Of a DNA stretch of 32,289 nt, positions 8,044 to 15,996 are shown piece after piece. The DNA lies in assembly GCF_002211105.1 (NCBI RefSeq), contig NZ_JPUA01000024.1:1-32289 (forward strand), read 5' to 3'. Under the pieces are notes generated by a model, which saw nothing but the letters and a program-made list of their open reading frames with translations, made no database searches and was not told where the DNA came from. The DNA comes from Halomonas campaniensis (GTDB lineage: Bacteria; Pseudomonadota; Gammaproteobacteria; Pseudomonadales; Halomonadaceae). The position numbers and the translations under genes were made by a program. Every line of letters starts with the position of its first letter. The stretch's first letter is position 1.

Positions 8044-10002
8044 ATGAGTGATTGGTACTCCGCTAAAGAGCTGGCGGGCTTACCGGGGATGCCTGACACG
8101 CACAGCGCGGTTGTCCGACGTGCTAAGCGTGATGGCTGGCAAGAGCGCAAGCGTACCGGTAAAGGTGGTGGTAAAGAGTACTCACTGAACTCGCTACCAC
8201 TAGAAACCCAAACCGCACTCCTGAAGCAGCAGGCTCCAGCACCTGTAACGCGCCCAAAATCCATCGCTGCCACGGTCGACCGCGAGTCGCTATGGGACGC
8301 CTACGAGCGCAAGCCCCAAAGCGTGAAAGATGAAGCGGCCCGCCGTTTACAAGCCCTTCAAGCGGTGGAGCGCTTGGTGGATAACGGCGCGGGCAAAGTC
8401 ACTGCCGTTGACCAGGTCGCCGCCGTGTATGGCGAAAGCCGCGCCACGCTTTACCGCTGGCAAGGGTTCGTGAAAGGCGCTGACACCAGCGATTGGCTAG
8501 CCCTGTTAGCCCCTGGTTACCAAGGCCGCACCGCCACCGCTGAATGGGACGTAGCTGCATGGGAGTTTTTTAAATCCATGTTCCTGCGCTATGAAGGCCC
8601 CACAGAAGCGGTTTGCTACGACCTGCTGCAAGAAGCGGCGGCGAAACACGGCTGGAAAGTGCCCAGCCTGCGCACCGTTAATCGCAGGGTGAAAGAGATC
8701 CCGCTCACCGTGCGAGTACTCGCCCGCGAAGGCGAGTACGCCATGATGCGCCTCTACCCCAGCCAGCAGCGCACCGTGCGCGACCTGCACGCCCTCTACT
8801 GGATCAACGGCGACGGCTACCAGCACAACGTCTTTGTGAAGTTTCCCGACGGCAGCATCGGACGGCCCAAAACGTGGTTCTTCCAGGACATCTACAGCCG
8901 CCGGATTGTCGGTTACCGCACCGACCGCACCGAACACACCGATGTGATCCGCCTCGCCCTGGGCGATGTGATCGAGCGTTACGGCATCCCCGAACACTGC
9001 ACGATCGACAACACTCGCGCAGCGGCCAACAAATGGATGACCGGCGGCGTTAAGAACCGCTACCGCTTCAAGATCAAAGAAGAAGACCCCATGGGCCTGA
9101 TGCCCCAGCTGGGTATTCAAGTGCACTGGACAACCGTGCACAACGGTCGTGGCCACGGCCAAGCCAAGCCCATCGAACGCGCCTTTGGCGTGGGTGGCCT
9201 GGGTGAATACGTCGACAAGCACCCGAAGTTCAGCGGCGCCTATACCGGTGAAAACCCCATGGCCAAGCCGGAGAACTACGCCGAAACCGCCGTTGATTGG
9301 GAAGTGTTCGCCGAAGTACTCGCCGACCGTATCCGCGCCTGGAACGCCAAAACCGGCAGACGCAGCGAAGCCTGCGGCGGGCAGCTCAGCTACGCCCAAG
9401 CGTTCGACGACAGCTACCAGCGCAACACCCACCGCATCCGCCGTGCCACGGCTGCCCAGCGTCGCATGTGGCTGCTGGCTGCCGAGTCGGTACTGGTGCA
9501 GCGCGATAGCAGCATGTCGTTAAGCGTTGGTAGTGGGCCCCAAGGCAAAAACCGCTACGGCGCCGACTGCCTTATCAACTACATCGGCAAGCGTGTCGTT
9601 GTGCGGTTCGACCCCGACCAGCTTCATGAGCAAGTGCATGTGTACCAGAACGATGGCCGCTACATCGGCACTGCCGACTGTATCCACGCCGCCGGTTTTG
9701 GCGACACCAGCAAAGGCCGCGAATGGCGCAGGCTGCACACCCAACGCCTCAAGGCAGGCAAACAGGCCAAACAAGCCGAGGTCGCGCAGAGCGCATTGGA
9801 AGCGGCGCAGTACCTACCCACGCCCGAGCCAGAAGATCACACGCCCATCCAGAGCGATGTGACGCGCGGCAGCTTCGGCGAGCGCAAGCGGGTGGTAGGC
9901 AGTGATGTGGTGGAAAGCGATGACGAAGACGCCGCAGAAACCTACGGCTTTCACGAACACATCGTTAGCCAACACGCAAAGTGGAAAAAGCAGCAGCTAT
10001 AA
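8044..10002 (+). CDS. A: Mu-type DDE transposase (A)
   Basis: A 652-residue protein of the MuA family (MuA is 663). The N-terminus (WYSAKELAGLPGMPDTHSAVVRRAKRDGW) is the winged-helix end/enhancer-binding domain. The RNase H-like core carries D257 in INGDGYQHN, D322 in IDNTRAAANKW and E378 in KPIERAFG; the 65- and 56-residue spacings are close to those of MuA. A beta-barrel follows (about 480-560), then a C-terminal tail rich in charged residues that in MuA contacts MuB and ClpX. The ATG at 8044 with AAGGGG upstream was chosen over an upstream TTG (7987) without a ribosome site. It should cut and join the phage ends for integration and replicative transposition. Confidence 0.96.
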   Translation: MSDWYSAKELAGLPGMPDTHSAVVRRAKRDGWQERKRTGKGGGKEYSLNSLPLETQTALLKQQAPAPVTRPKSIAATVDRESLWDAYERKPQSVKDEAARRLQALQAVERLVDNGAGKVTAVDQVAAVYGESRATLYRWQGFVKGADTSDWLALLAPGYQGRTATAEWDVAAWEFFKSMFLRYEGPTEAVCYDLLQEAAAKHGWKVPSLRTVNRRVKEIPLTVRVLAREGEYAMMRLYPSQQRTVRDLHALYWINGDGYQHNVFVKFPDGSIGRPKTWFFQDIYSRRIVGYRTDRTEHTDVIRLALGDVIERYGIPEHCTIDNTRAAANKWMTGGVKNRYRFKIKEEDPMGLMPQLGIQVHWTTVHNGRGHGQAKPIERAFGVGGLGEYVDKHPKFSGAYTGENPMAKPENYAETAVDWEVFAEVLADRIRAWNAKTGRRSEACGGQLSYAQAFDDSYQRNTHRIRRATAAQRRMWLLAAESVLVQRDSSMSLSVGSGPQGKNRYGADCLINYIGKRVVVRFDPDQLHEQVHVYQNDGRYIGTADCIHAAGFGDTSKGREWRRLHTQRLKAGKQAKQAEVAQSALEAAQYLPTPEPEDHTPIQSDVTRGSFGERKRVVGSDVVESDDEDAAETYGFHEHIVSQHAKWKKQQL

Positions 10003-10006
10003 AAAA

Positions 10007-10057
10007 GGCCCTGCGGAGGTGCAACTCCACAGGGCCCACACAACGCCCCAAAGGGGC
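10007..10057 (+). other. Two hairpins between A and B
   Basis: First hairpin: GGCCCTG.GGAG (10007-10018) pairs with CTCC.CAGGGCC (10025-10036), one C-A mismatch and a six-base loop. Second: GCCCC (10045-10049) with GGGGC (10053-10057). Neither has a U tract on the + strand; the first is preceded by six A, so it would resemble a terminator only on the - strand. They may set the A:B expression ratio by pausing, partial termination or mRNA protection. Confidence 0.45.
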
Positions 10058-10085
10058 TTATCAAAAAGCAACTGGAGTATAACAG

Positions 10086-11027
10086 ATGAGCAACAACGTA
10101 GCCGAATTCAAACAACGTAACGACGAACTCGCCGAGCAAGTCGCCGCCACCATGAAAGCCGAAGGGCTTTCGCAGGCCGCCGCCGCGCAGCTGATCGGCG
10201 TGCATAAAACCCGCTTTAACCAGTGGTTAAAAGGCAGTTATCGCGGTGATAACAGCCAGGTGGAAAGCGCTGCCAACCGCTGGCTGGAAAGCCGCCGCCA
10301 GAACGAAAGCCTCAACGCCAGCCTACCCGCTGCCCCTGAGTGGGTAGAAACCCCCAGCGCCCGCGCCGTTATTTCAGCGCTTGGCTTTGCCCAAATGGCC
10401 GCCACCATTTCCGTTATCTACGGCGGCGCAGGCGTGGGCAAAACCGAAGCGGTGGGCCAGTACTGCCAGCAGTCACCCAACGTGTGGGTAGCCACCGCCA
10501 CGCCCGCCACCTCAGCGCCTGGCCCGATCCTGACCCGCATCGCGCAGGTGCTTGGCATTCGTGCCACCGGCGCCGTGCACATGGTCGAGACCAACATCAT
10601 CGAACGCCTGCGCGATAGCAAAGGCCTGCTGGTGATCGACGAAGCCCAGCACCTCAACCCCCGCGCCCTTGATCAGATCCGCCAGATCGCCGAAGGCGCG
10701 GGCATCGGCCTTGCGCTTGTGGGCAACGAGATCGTCTACACCCAGCTCACCGGCGGCAACCGCAGCATTGGCTTTGCCCAGCTGTTCAGCCGGGTGGCCA
10801 AGCGCGTGCGCCTATCACGCCCCAAGGCAGGCGACATTGACGCGCTACTGGATGCCTGGGCGATTAGCGACATGGCATCACGCACGCTAGGCCACGACAT
10901 CGGCAAGCGCCCTGGTGCCTTGCGCGGCCTTAGCCAAACACTGCGCCTCGCCAGCCTGTTTGCCAGCGGCCAGCCCAGCGTGACGCACATTCGAGCAGCC
11001 TGGAAAGATCTAGGCGGTGATGTATGA
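10086..11027 (+). CDS. B: Transposition ATPase, MuB-like (B)
   Basis: A 313-residue AAA+ ATPase that in Mu binds DNA non-specifically, delivers targets to the transposase and gives target immunity. An N-terminal HTH (about residues 28-50, LSQAAAAQLIGVHKTRFNQWLKG) matches that of MuB. Walker A is GGAGVGKT (113-120), Walker B is LLVIDEAQ (181-188), and an arginine-rich sensor region follows (RVAKRVRLSRP). Length equals MuB (312). It follows A after an 83-base gap with two hairpins; an ATGA overlap couples it to the next gene. Confidence 0.94.
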   Translation: MSNNVAEFKQRNDELAEQVAATMKAEGLSQAAAAQLIGVHKTRFNQWLKGSYRGDNSQVESAANRWLESRRQNESLNASLPAAPEWVETPSARAVISALGFAQMAATISVIYGGAGVGKTEAVGQYCQQSPNVWVATATPATSAPGPILTRIAQVLGIRATGAVHMVETNIIERLRDSKGLLVIDEAQHLNPRALDQIRQIAEGAGIGLALVGNEIVYTQLTGGNRSIGFAQLFSRVAKRVRLSRPKAGDIDALLDAWAISDMASRTLGHDIGKRPGALRGLSQTLRLASLFASGQPSVTHIRAAWKDLGGDV

Positions 11028-11215
11028 GCACCCGCACTCCTTACAAGCGCCAGGGCGACGATATGGATCTGCCCACCGGGAAGACCTGCGCTGACTGCGT
11101 CCATTGCCGCCGCTGTACGCAAATTTTCGGACATATCCCTGCTGACGAAGTTTGCGACTTCAGCCCGTCGCGCTTTCGTGAAGCGATTCCCGCAAAGAGA
11201 GGTGATGAGGCATGA
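11024..11215 (+). CDS. Small cysteine-rich early protein
   Basis: A 63-residue protein overlapping the B stop by ATGA. Four cysteines in CADCVHCRRC (22-31) and another at CDFSP suggest a small zinc-binding knuckle. Similar short Cys proteins follow B in other Mu-like phages; the function is unknown. Confidence 0.75.
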   Translation: MSTRTPYKRQGDDMDLPTGKTCADCVHCRRCTQIFGHIPADEVCDFSPSRFREAIPAKRGDEA

Positions 11216-11652
11216 CCACTTACACCGACGAATACCTGGAGTGCTACGCCAACCGCTATGTCGCGCTGTACCTCAAAGGCCACGGCATCACGTTGCCGCA
11301 ATACCTGGCCGCGCCCGATCGCTACGAACACCTGGCGTTTGCGCCGCTGCCGCTGCTACCCGCTCAGCACAACGTCGTGTTGCGCCTATGGCACGCCTGG
11401 GACACCGGCCTTGCAGAGCACGCCGAAGAGGCAAGCGACTACGACGACATCAAGGCGCAATCCACCGCCTGGGACTGGCGCGACCTGCTCGATCAGTGGC
11501 GCGACGAAGTGGCTCAGTCTGAACGCGACATGTGCGAATTGAGCCAGCGCAACGGCGCTTATGTCGAGCCCATGCGCCACCACCGCCACAACCGGGGCAA
11601 TGCCCGCTGCACCTCTAACTTCGCCCGCAAGCAAGCGCGCAAAGGAGCCTGA
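11212..11652 (+). CDS. Early protein, unknown
   Basis: A 146-residue protein beginning at an ATGA overlap with the gene before. The N-terminal half is rich in aromatic residues and the C-terminus is basic with histidines and arginines (RHHRHNRGNARCTSNFARKQARKGA), which might contact nucleic acid. No family recognised. Confidence 0.7.
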   Translation: MTTYTDEYLECYANRYVALYLKGHGITLPQYLAAPDRYEHLAFAPLPLLPAQHNVVLRLWHAWDTGLAEHAEEASDYDDIKAQSTAWDWRDLLDQWRDEVAQSERDMCELSQRNGAYVEPMRHHRHNRGNARCTSNFARKQARKGA

Positions 11653-11653
11653 C

Positions 11654-11914
11654 ATGAGCATAAACACCGCCAACCCGATTATGCGCCTGATCGACACCGA
11701 CGAGATCGGCGACGCCAACGTCAGCCAGCTTTTACACGACATGGGCGCCGACAGCGCTGAGCAAGTCGCGGTGGCCATCACTCGCAGCCACCAGTTTCAG
11801 CCGTTCGCCGCGTTTGTCTGCCTGCACGGCCCGCATACCCAGCGCTACCTGGACGCCATTAACAACGTCACACGCGATATCAAACTCGATCAACGTTTTG
11901 GAGTAACCAAATGA
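11654..11914 (+). CDS. Early protein, unknown
   Basis: An 86-residue protein. The ATG at 11654 with AAAGGAG eight bases upstream was chosen; the longer open frame from 11561 lies inside the previous gene and is a shadow. No motif recognised. The stop overlaps the next start (ATGA), so the two are probably coupled. Confidence 0.72.
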   Translation: MSINTANPIMRLIDTDEIGDANVSQLLHDMGADSAEQVAVAITRSHQFQPFAAFVCLHGPHTQRYLDAINNVTRDIKLDQRFGVTK

Positions 11915-12543
11915 ACACCCCCGCAACCGATACCCAGCAGGTACCCAAAGGCTTCCGCATGGACGCCAAAGGCCGATTGATTCCCGAGTCACAGATCAAG
12001 CCGATCGACCAGGTGCGCGATGAACTCGTGCTCTCGATTGTCGACCGCGCCTGTGAGCTGCGCGACCAGCTACGCGACTTCAAGGCCGATGTGTTTAGCG
12101 AGATCGCCGCCTTGGTCGAGACATCCGCCCAGGAGTACGACGTTCAGATCGGCGGCAAGAAAGGCAACGTGCAGCTGGTGTCGTTCTGTGGCCGCTACAA
12201 GGTGCAGCGCGCTATCTCCGAAACCATCACCTTTGATGAGCGACTGCAAGCGGCCAGAGGCCTGATCGAATACTGCCTGGAAGACTGGACAGCGGACGCC
12301 CGCCCAGAGGTGGCCACCATCGTTCAAGACGCCTTCCGCGTCGATACAGCGGGCAACATCCGCACCGGCCAAGTGCTAGGTCTGCGCCGCCTGAACATCC
12401 AGGACAAGCGCTGGCTGAAAGCCATGGACGCCATCAGTGACGCGGTGCAGGTGACGGGCTCCAAGAGCTACATCCGCATCTATGAGCGCATTGGCAGTAC
12501 CGACCAATACCAGCCCATCAGCCTAGATATCGCGGGGGTGTGA
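11911..12543 (+). CDS. DUF3164-type phage protein
   Basis: A 210-residue protein with the recognisable DUF3164 pattern: an N-terminal PKGFRMDAKGRLIPESQIKPID, a long middle helix (DELVLSIVDRACELRDQLRDFK), and a C-terminal half with LGLRRLNIQDKRWLKAMDAISDA. The family is common in the early region of Mu-like phages, where its role is unknown. It sits in the B-to-gemA run of coupled small genes. Confidence 0.85.
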   Translation: MNTPATDTQQVPKGFRMDAKGRLIPESQIKPIDQVRDELVLSIVDRACELRDQLRDFKADVFSEIAALVETSAQEYDVQIGGKKGNVQLVSFCGRYKVQRAISETITFDERLQAARGLIEYCLEDWTADARPEVATIVQDAFRVDTAGNIRTGQVLGLRRLNIQDKRWLKAMDAISDAVQVTGSKSYIRIYERIGSTDQYQPISLDIAGV

Positions 12544-12544
12544 G

Positions 12545-12781
12545 GTGACCAGCTCAAATCTAAAGCCAGGTGATGAAGTCTCCTATGTCTTTTCTCGCCG
12601 ATCAGGTAGCTCGGTTCATATCTCTTCCCGCACAGGCGTTTTAGTTGAGGTAAGCGGTGGGCTTTCGATTGTTAAGGCGCGCAACGGAAGAAAAGTAGCT
12701 GTACGCACTAACAGCCTGCGCCCGACTGACCAGCCTAACGCTATTACTGAGTCTCTAAACGAAGCGATCAAAGGAGCCTAA
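12545..12781 (+). CDS. Small early protein, unknown
   Basis: A 78-residue protein from a GTG start two bases after the upstream stop, with a purine-rich GGGGGTGTGAG ribosome region. The first 55 residues (KPGDEVSYVF...GVLVEVSGGLSIVKARNGRKVAVRTNSLRP) look like a small beta-barrel of KOW/SH3-like kind; that is inference from pattern only. Confidence 0.65.
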   Translation: MTSSNLKPGDEVSYVFSRRSGSSVHISSRTGVLVEVSGGLSIVKARNGRKVAVRTNSLRPTDQPNAITESLNEAIKGA

Positions 12782-12783
12782 CC

Positions 12784-12942
12784 ATGCCCAGCAAATGCGC
12801 GTTTTTCTACCAGCTCCAGGAGCGCGGCATCAGTGCCGCACAAGCCAAACAGTGGCTAAAGCAGAACCCGCCGCCGCGTAACTGGAAGCACAGCGCCTGG
12901 CGCTGGGCTAGCGAGAACATGACCGATGAGGTGACCCAATGA
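12784..12942 (+). CDS. Small early protein, 52 residues
   Basis: A short gene with AAAGGAG eight bases upstream of its ATG and a stop overlapping the next start by ATGA (12939-12942). The product is basic with several tryptophans (RNWKHSAWRWASENM). The tight spacing on both sides supports it as real. No family recognised. Confidence 0.65.
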   Translation: MPSKCAFFYQLQERGISAAQAKQWLKQNPPPRNWKHSAWRWASENMTDEVTQ

Positions 12943-13181
12943 GCACCGTATTGAATGCGTCCTCCATCAGCGTCAGCCCTGCGATCGGCGGTTTTGTTGG
13001 CACGTTGCGCGGCAAGCGTGCCACGGGTACCACCCACCGCGACGCAGCCCTAAACGTAGCGCGCAAGGTGTACGGCCCAAAGGTCAACGTCGTTAACGAC
13101 TACCTGCGCCACTCCGATGTAGCGGCGGGCATGCAGTACCGCTACCACATCACCTACCGCGCTAACCGAGGTGCCGCATGA
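12939..13181 (+). CDS. Small early protein, unknown
   Basis: An 80-residue basic protein coupled by ATGA overlaps on both sides. The sequence GTLRGKRATGTTHRDAALNVARKVYGPKVNVVND has no motif I can name. Confidence 0.68.
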   Translation: MSTVLNASSISVSPAIGGFVGTLRGKRATGTTHRDAALNVARKVYGPKVNVVNDYLRHSDVAAGMQYRYHITYRANRGAA

Positions 13182-13390
13182 ACAAGCAACCAAAGGTCGA
13201 CATAAAGAGCGTGATCACGCTCGGCATTGATGAGAAGGGAATCACCACCGTCTGTGCCTCAAGCATTTCCCGCACTGAAGACCAAAGCCCAGAGGCAAAG
13301 CGCCTTCACCATCTGGCGGTTGTCGGCATGCAGGCAATAGTCAAGGAAGTCGAGCGGTTAGATATAGCTAAGAGATCAACCGTCCATTAA
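13178..13390 (+). CDS. Small early protein, unknown
   Basis: A 70-residue protein starting on the ATGA overlap with its predecessor. No motif recognised. A hairpin (13396-13414) lies just after its stop and ends this run of coupled genes. Confidence 0.62.
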   Translation: MNKQPKVDIKSVITLGIDEKGITTVCASSISRTEDQSPEAKRLHHLAVVGMQAIVKEVERLDIAKRSTVH

Positions 13391-13395
13391 GCGAA

Positions 13396-13414
13396 ACGCC
13401 CCCACGTGGGGCGT
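13396..13414 (+). terminator. Hairpin in a 71-base gap of the early operon
   Basis: ACGCCCC (13396-13402) pairs perfectly with GGGGCGT (13408-13414) around a five-base loop, with no U tract after it. A second short stem, GCTGGGC/GCCCAGC (13418-13424 and 13430-13436), follows inside the duplicated segment. Attenuation or RNA protection is possible; factor-independent termination is not well supported. Confidence 0.35.
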
Positions 13415-13448
13415 CTGCTGGGCGTGGTGGCCCAGCACTGATGAGCAG
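13415..13448 (+). repeat. 34-base direct repeat, copy 1
   Basis: Matches 13664-13697 at 31 of 34 bases. Copy 2 encodes the end of the zinc-ribbon-like gene. Copy 1 is non-coding but, read in that gene's frame, would give nearly the same residues (PAGRGGPALMSS) running straight into its start. Confidence 0.8.
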
Positions 13449-13461
13449 CCGGAGACTAGCT

Positions 13462-13719
13462 ATGGCCAAGGGACAACGATCACAGATCGCGATGACCGAT
13501 CTCGGCCCAGAGAAGCTATGCACGAAGTGCGATGAATGGTGGCCGGACGATAGCGAGTTTTTTTACCTGACTCATGGCGTGACCATCCAGCCGTGTAAGG
13601 CCTGCTACGAGCAGTTGCCATCCGTTATTCGTAAGCGTGATAAACAGCGCAAGCAAAAGAAACCTGCTGGGCGTCGTGGCCCGGCACTGATGAGTAGTCA
13701 AGAGGTGAACAATGGATAA
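13462..13719 (+). CDS. Small zinc-ribbon-like early protein
   Basis: An 85-residue protein. The start at 13462 has GGAG eight bases upstream; the ATG at 13441 has no such site and lies within the duplicated segment. Two Cys pairs (LCTKC and PCKAC) about 27 residues apart suggest a zinc ribbon, followed by a very basic stretch (RKRDKQRKQKKPAGRRG). Nucleic-acid binding is likely by inference. The last codons hold copy 2 of the 34-base repeat. Confidence 0.7.
   Translation: MAKGQRSQIAMTDLGPEKLCTKCDEWWPDDSEFFYLTHGVTIQPCKACYEQLPSVIRKRDKQRKQKKPAGRRGPALMSSQEVNNG
13664..13697 (+). repeat. 34-base direct repeat, copy 2
   Basis: Partner of 13415-13448 with three mismatches (positions 12, 20 and 32 of the repeat). 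It lies in the 3' end of the zinc-ribbon-like gene and immediately before the ribosome site of the next gene. Confidence 0.8.
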
Positions 13720-14122
13720 GTGGAAAGAGATAAAAGAGCGGTTAAAGCATCTGGGCGGCAGAGTTGATCTGCTGGCGGATGGGCACACGCTGTCGCTGAC
13801 CAAGGCGCATGACGGTAAGAAGATTTTCGTTATGGTCTACGTGGACGGCATCGTGGACTTCGAATGGACAAAAACCGAGGACGGTAAGCCACTGCATCCC
13901 CAAGGGCGCTTCTGGCGGCCAATGAAGCGGGCAGCCTATCGCAAAAAGGACTATGCGGCATTGAAGCGTGGGTGGGGCAAGAAGGAAGCCGATCGCATGG
14001 TAACGCCGCGTGTGGTCGGTGTTGTGCCTAATTTTGGTACCGAAGGCGCCGCAGTGGCTCACCTCAAAAAGCACTTTCCTGACCTTGAGATCAAGGTTGA
14101 TGAGGTGGCCGATGGCTTTTGA
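13712..14122 (+). CDS. Early protein, unknown
   Basis: A 136-residue basic protein with AGAGGTG upstream. The middle (KKIFVMVYVDGIVDFEWTKTEDGKP) looks like a beta-rich core, and the C-terminal GTEGAAVAHLKKHFPDLEIKVDEVADGF is a separate small segment. No family recognised. Its end overlaps the next start by 11 bases. Confidence 0.68.
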   Translation: MDKWKEIKERLKHLGGRVDLLADGHTLSLTKAHDGKKIFVMVYVDGIVDFEWTKTEDGKPLHPQGRFWRPMKRAAYRKKDYAALKRGWGKKEADRMVTPRVVGVVPNFGTEGAAVAHLKKHFPDLEIKVDEVADGF

Positions 14123-14558
14123 ACGCACCCCTTTCAAGCCAGAGGGCGAAGCGTGGACAGAAGCCTTCGCCATGCTGTGCGGCATGTGTAAGCACTTGGA
14201 TGCATGCCAGATCATCGAAGGCATGATCGAAATGAAGAGCGGCACGCCGTGGCCCCAGGGTGGCTGGGTCACCGACCCCGGCGCGGGCATTACCTGCCTC
14301 AGCTACGAGCCTAAGCCGGTGCGCATCCTGGAAGGCCAGGAACTGGAAGAAGCCCTGAACAACGCAGTACCTATGTGCGGTGGCTGTGCGGCTCGCCGTG
14401 GTAGCGATGCATCAAAGAGCCTGCACACCCAGCGCGACTTCAACGCCGCTGTGAAGCGCCAAGGTGTGTTTGCCTGCCACGAGGGCGATAACCACGGCAA
14501 GCCGTGTGGCGGCTGGTGTAACGCGGTACGCCGCCAGATGAACGGAGCCAAGCCATGA
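14112..14558 (+). CDS. Cysteine-rich early protein
   Basis: A 148-residue protein with nine cysteines in pairs (CGMC...C near residues 23-32, CGGC near 88-91, and CHEG...PCGGWC near 114-128), which suggests two or more zinc sites. The start at 14112 has GAGGTG just upstream; the longer frame from 14010 is within the previous gene. Coupled by ATGA to the GemA-like gene. No family recognised. Confidence 0.72.
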   Translation: MAFERTPFKPEGEAWTEAFAMLCGMCKHLDACQIIEGMIEMKSGTPWPQGGWVTDPGAGITCLSYEPKPVRILEGQELEEALNNAVPMCGGCAARRGSDASKSLHTQRDFNAAVKRQGVFACHEGDNHGKPCGGWCNAVRRQMNGAKP

Positions 14559-15124
14559 TCAGCAAAGGCAAGCTGGCCCAGATCCACATCGCCAAGCAGC
14601 AGCTAGGGCTGAGTGATGACGAATACCGCGCCATTCTCGCCCGCACGGCAGGCGTGAGCAGCTCGAAAGATCTCGATAACCGCACCGTGGGCGGTGTGCT
14701 GCACGAGTTCCGCCGCCTGGGGTTTCAGCCCAAAGCGCCCAAGCGGGCGGGCCGGTTGCCCAACACCTTCAACAAGCACGAGCAGATGGCCAAGATCGAA
14801 GCGCAGCTGACCGATATGGGCCTTAGCTGGGAATATGCCGGAGCGATCGCCAAGCGCCAAACCGGCATTGAGCGCATCGACTGGCTGCGCACGGAAGCGC
14901 AGTTCAAGGGCGTGATTGCCGCCCTCGATGTCGAGCACCAAAAGCGTGACCTGATCGCCTACGTGGATGAGTGCCTAGAAGCGCTGAACCAAAGCCGTGA
15001 AGAACTGGCCGCACGCTACAACCTGCCCAACGGCTGGGAGCGCAACCTGGCCATGCTGAAAAAGCTGGCCGAAGTACTGCCCGAACCAGCGCGCTACGTT
15101 CAGACCTTCGACCCCAGCTGTTAA
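14555..15124 (+). CDS. gemA: GemA-like regulatory protein (Mu gp16 family)
   Basis: A 189-residue protein of the GemA/DUF1018 family. The diagnostic N-terminus KGKLAQIHIAKQQLGLSDDEYRAILARTAGVSSSKDLD is followed by a small helical domain and a C-terminal module (MAKIEAQLTDMGLSWEYAGAIAKRQTGIERIDWL). Mu GemA alters host gene expression and has been linked to gyrase/supercoiling effects. Its stop codon forms part of the first unit of iteron array 2. Confidence 0.9.
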   Translation: MISKGKLAQIHIAKQQLGLSDDEYRAILARTAGVSSSKDLDNRTVGGVLHEFRRLGFQPKAPKRAGRLPNTFNKHEQMAKIEAQLTDMGLSWEYAGAIAKRQTGIERIDWLRTEAQFKGVIAALDVEHQKRDLIAYVDECLEALNQSREELAARYNLPNGWERNLAMLKKLAEVLPEPARYVQTFDPSC

Positions 15125-15153
15125 GCAGCGATTAACCCACGATTAAACGCCGG
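15121..15153 (+). repeat. 11-base TTAA iteron array 2 (after gemA)
   Basis: TTAA at 15121, 15132 and 15143, each 11 bases apart; units TTAAGCAGCGA, TTAACCCACGA and TTAAACGCCGG. The first unit contains the gemA stop codon. The array nearly fills the 36-base gap before the next gene. Confidence 0.65.
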
Positions 15154-15160
15154 AGAAACT

Positions 15161-15613
15161 ATGGAAACTCGCTGCCCCTGCTGCCACACCACCTTCACGC
15201 TAGAGCACGCCATGGAAGACGAATCCCTGCGCGAAATGATGGCCATCCTGGCAGACCTGCCCCGTGAAGTGTCGCGCCCGCTGGTCGCCTACATCGGCCT
15301 GTTCCGGGGCAAGACCCGCGCCATGGCCTATGAACGCCAACTGCGCATCATGCGCGAGGCGCTAGCCCTGGCCACCGACACCCTGGTAGTGGGCGCGGCA
15401 CTCTCCGACACCGTCGAAGCCATCCGCACCAAGCGCGACACCGGCGAAGACACACGCCCGCTGCGCAATCACAACTACCTCAAGCGCGTGGTTGAAACCC
15501 TAGGCGCACGGGCAGTGGCTGTTCAAGCCATAGCGTTTCATGAAGGTGAAAGTGCGCAGCGTCCAAAAAGCAAGATGGCTTTAGGGCTGAGCAAACTAGG
15601 AGCGCGTCAATGA
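15161..15613 (+). CDS. Early phage protein with N-terminal CxxC
   Basis: A 150-residue protein starting METRCPCCHTTFTLEHA; the short Cys/His cluster may bind a metal. The rest is helical, including LPREVSRPLVAYIGLFRGKTRAMAYERQL. Proteins of this kind sit between gemA and mor in other Mu-like phages, with no known function. The stop overlaps the next start (ATGA). Confidence 0.75.
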   Translation: METRCPCCHTTFTLEHAMEDESLREMMAILADLPREVSRPLVAYIGLFRGKTRAMAYERQLRIMREALALATDTLVVGAALSDTVEAIRTKRDTGEDTRPLRNHNYLKRVVETLGARAVAVQAIAFHEGESAQRPKSKMALGLSKLGARQ

Positions 15614-15996
15614 GTCAGTATCCACAGTGGTTCTACCGCTCTATCTCTGATGGCCTCAAGGCACTCTGGGTGTTGCGCCTGCCCTTTACGCCTAGCGAAG
15701 AATTGATTGATAAAACAGAGGATATCTGGGTTCAGTCGATATGGTCTGCCAACATTGGTTGGGATCAAGGGCTTGATGCTATTCGCATACATAAGGCCTT
15801 TCTGAGGCTGACACGGGAAGCGAAGGAATGGCCGGCACCTCGCCAACTACTTGAGCGGCTGCCAGATCGTCCACCGCGCCCACGCCTTCCTAAGCCACCT
15901 ATGAGCGAAGCACAGCGCAAAGCCAATCGCGAAAGATTAAGAACCATGATCGCCGAACTAGGCCTGCACTCAACGCGAGGAGACCACCGTGAATAG
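15610..15996 (+). CDS. Early phage protein, unknown
   Basis: A 128-residue protein with AGGAG upstream and ATGA coupling. The N-terminal part has several tryptophans; a proline/arginine-rich stretch (LPDRPPRPRLPKPP) links it to a C-terminal helix. No enzyme motif seen. A replication-accessory role would be guesswork. Confidence 0.72.
   Translation: MSQYPQWFYRSISDGLKALWVLRLPFTPSEELIDKTEDIWVQSIWSANIGWDQGLDAIRIHKAFLRLTREAKEWPAPRQLLERLPDRPPRPRLPKPPMSEAQRKANRERLRTMIAELGLHSTRGDHRE

Noticed and set aside
7719..8051. Rightward 110-residue open frame across the leftward small gene
   Set aside because: Serine/leucine-rich, no ribosome site, and opposite to a frame with a good start and protein-like composition; taken as a shadow.
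8506..9432. Long leftward frame (308 residues) inside the transposase gene
   Set aside because: It is antisense to the catalytic core of a well-conserved transposase; long antisense frames are common in G+C-rich genes. Composition (Val/Ala/Gly/His-rich) is typical of a shadow.
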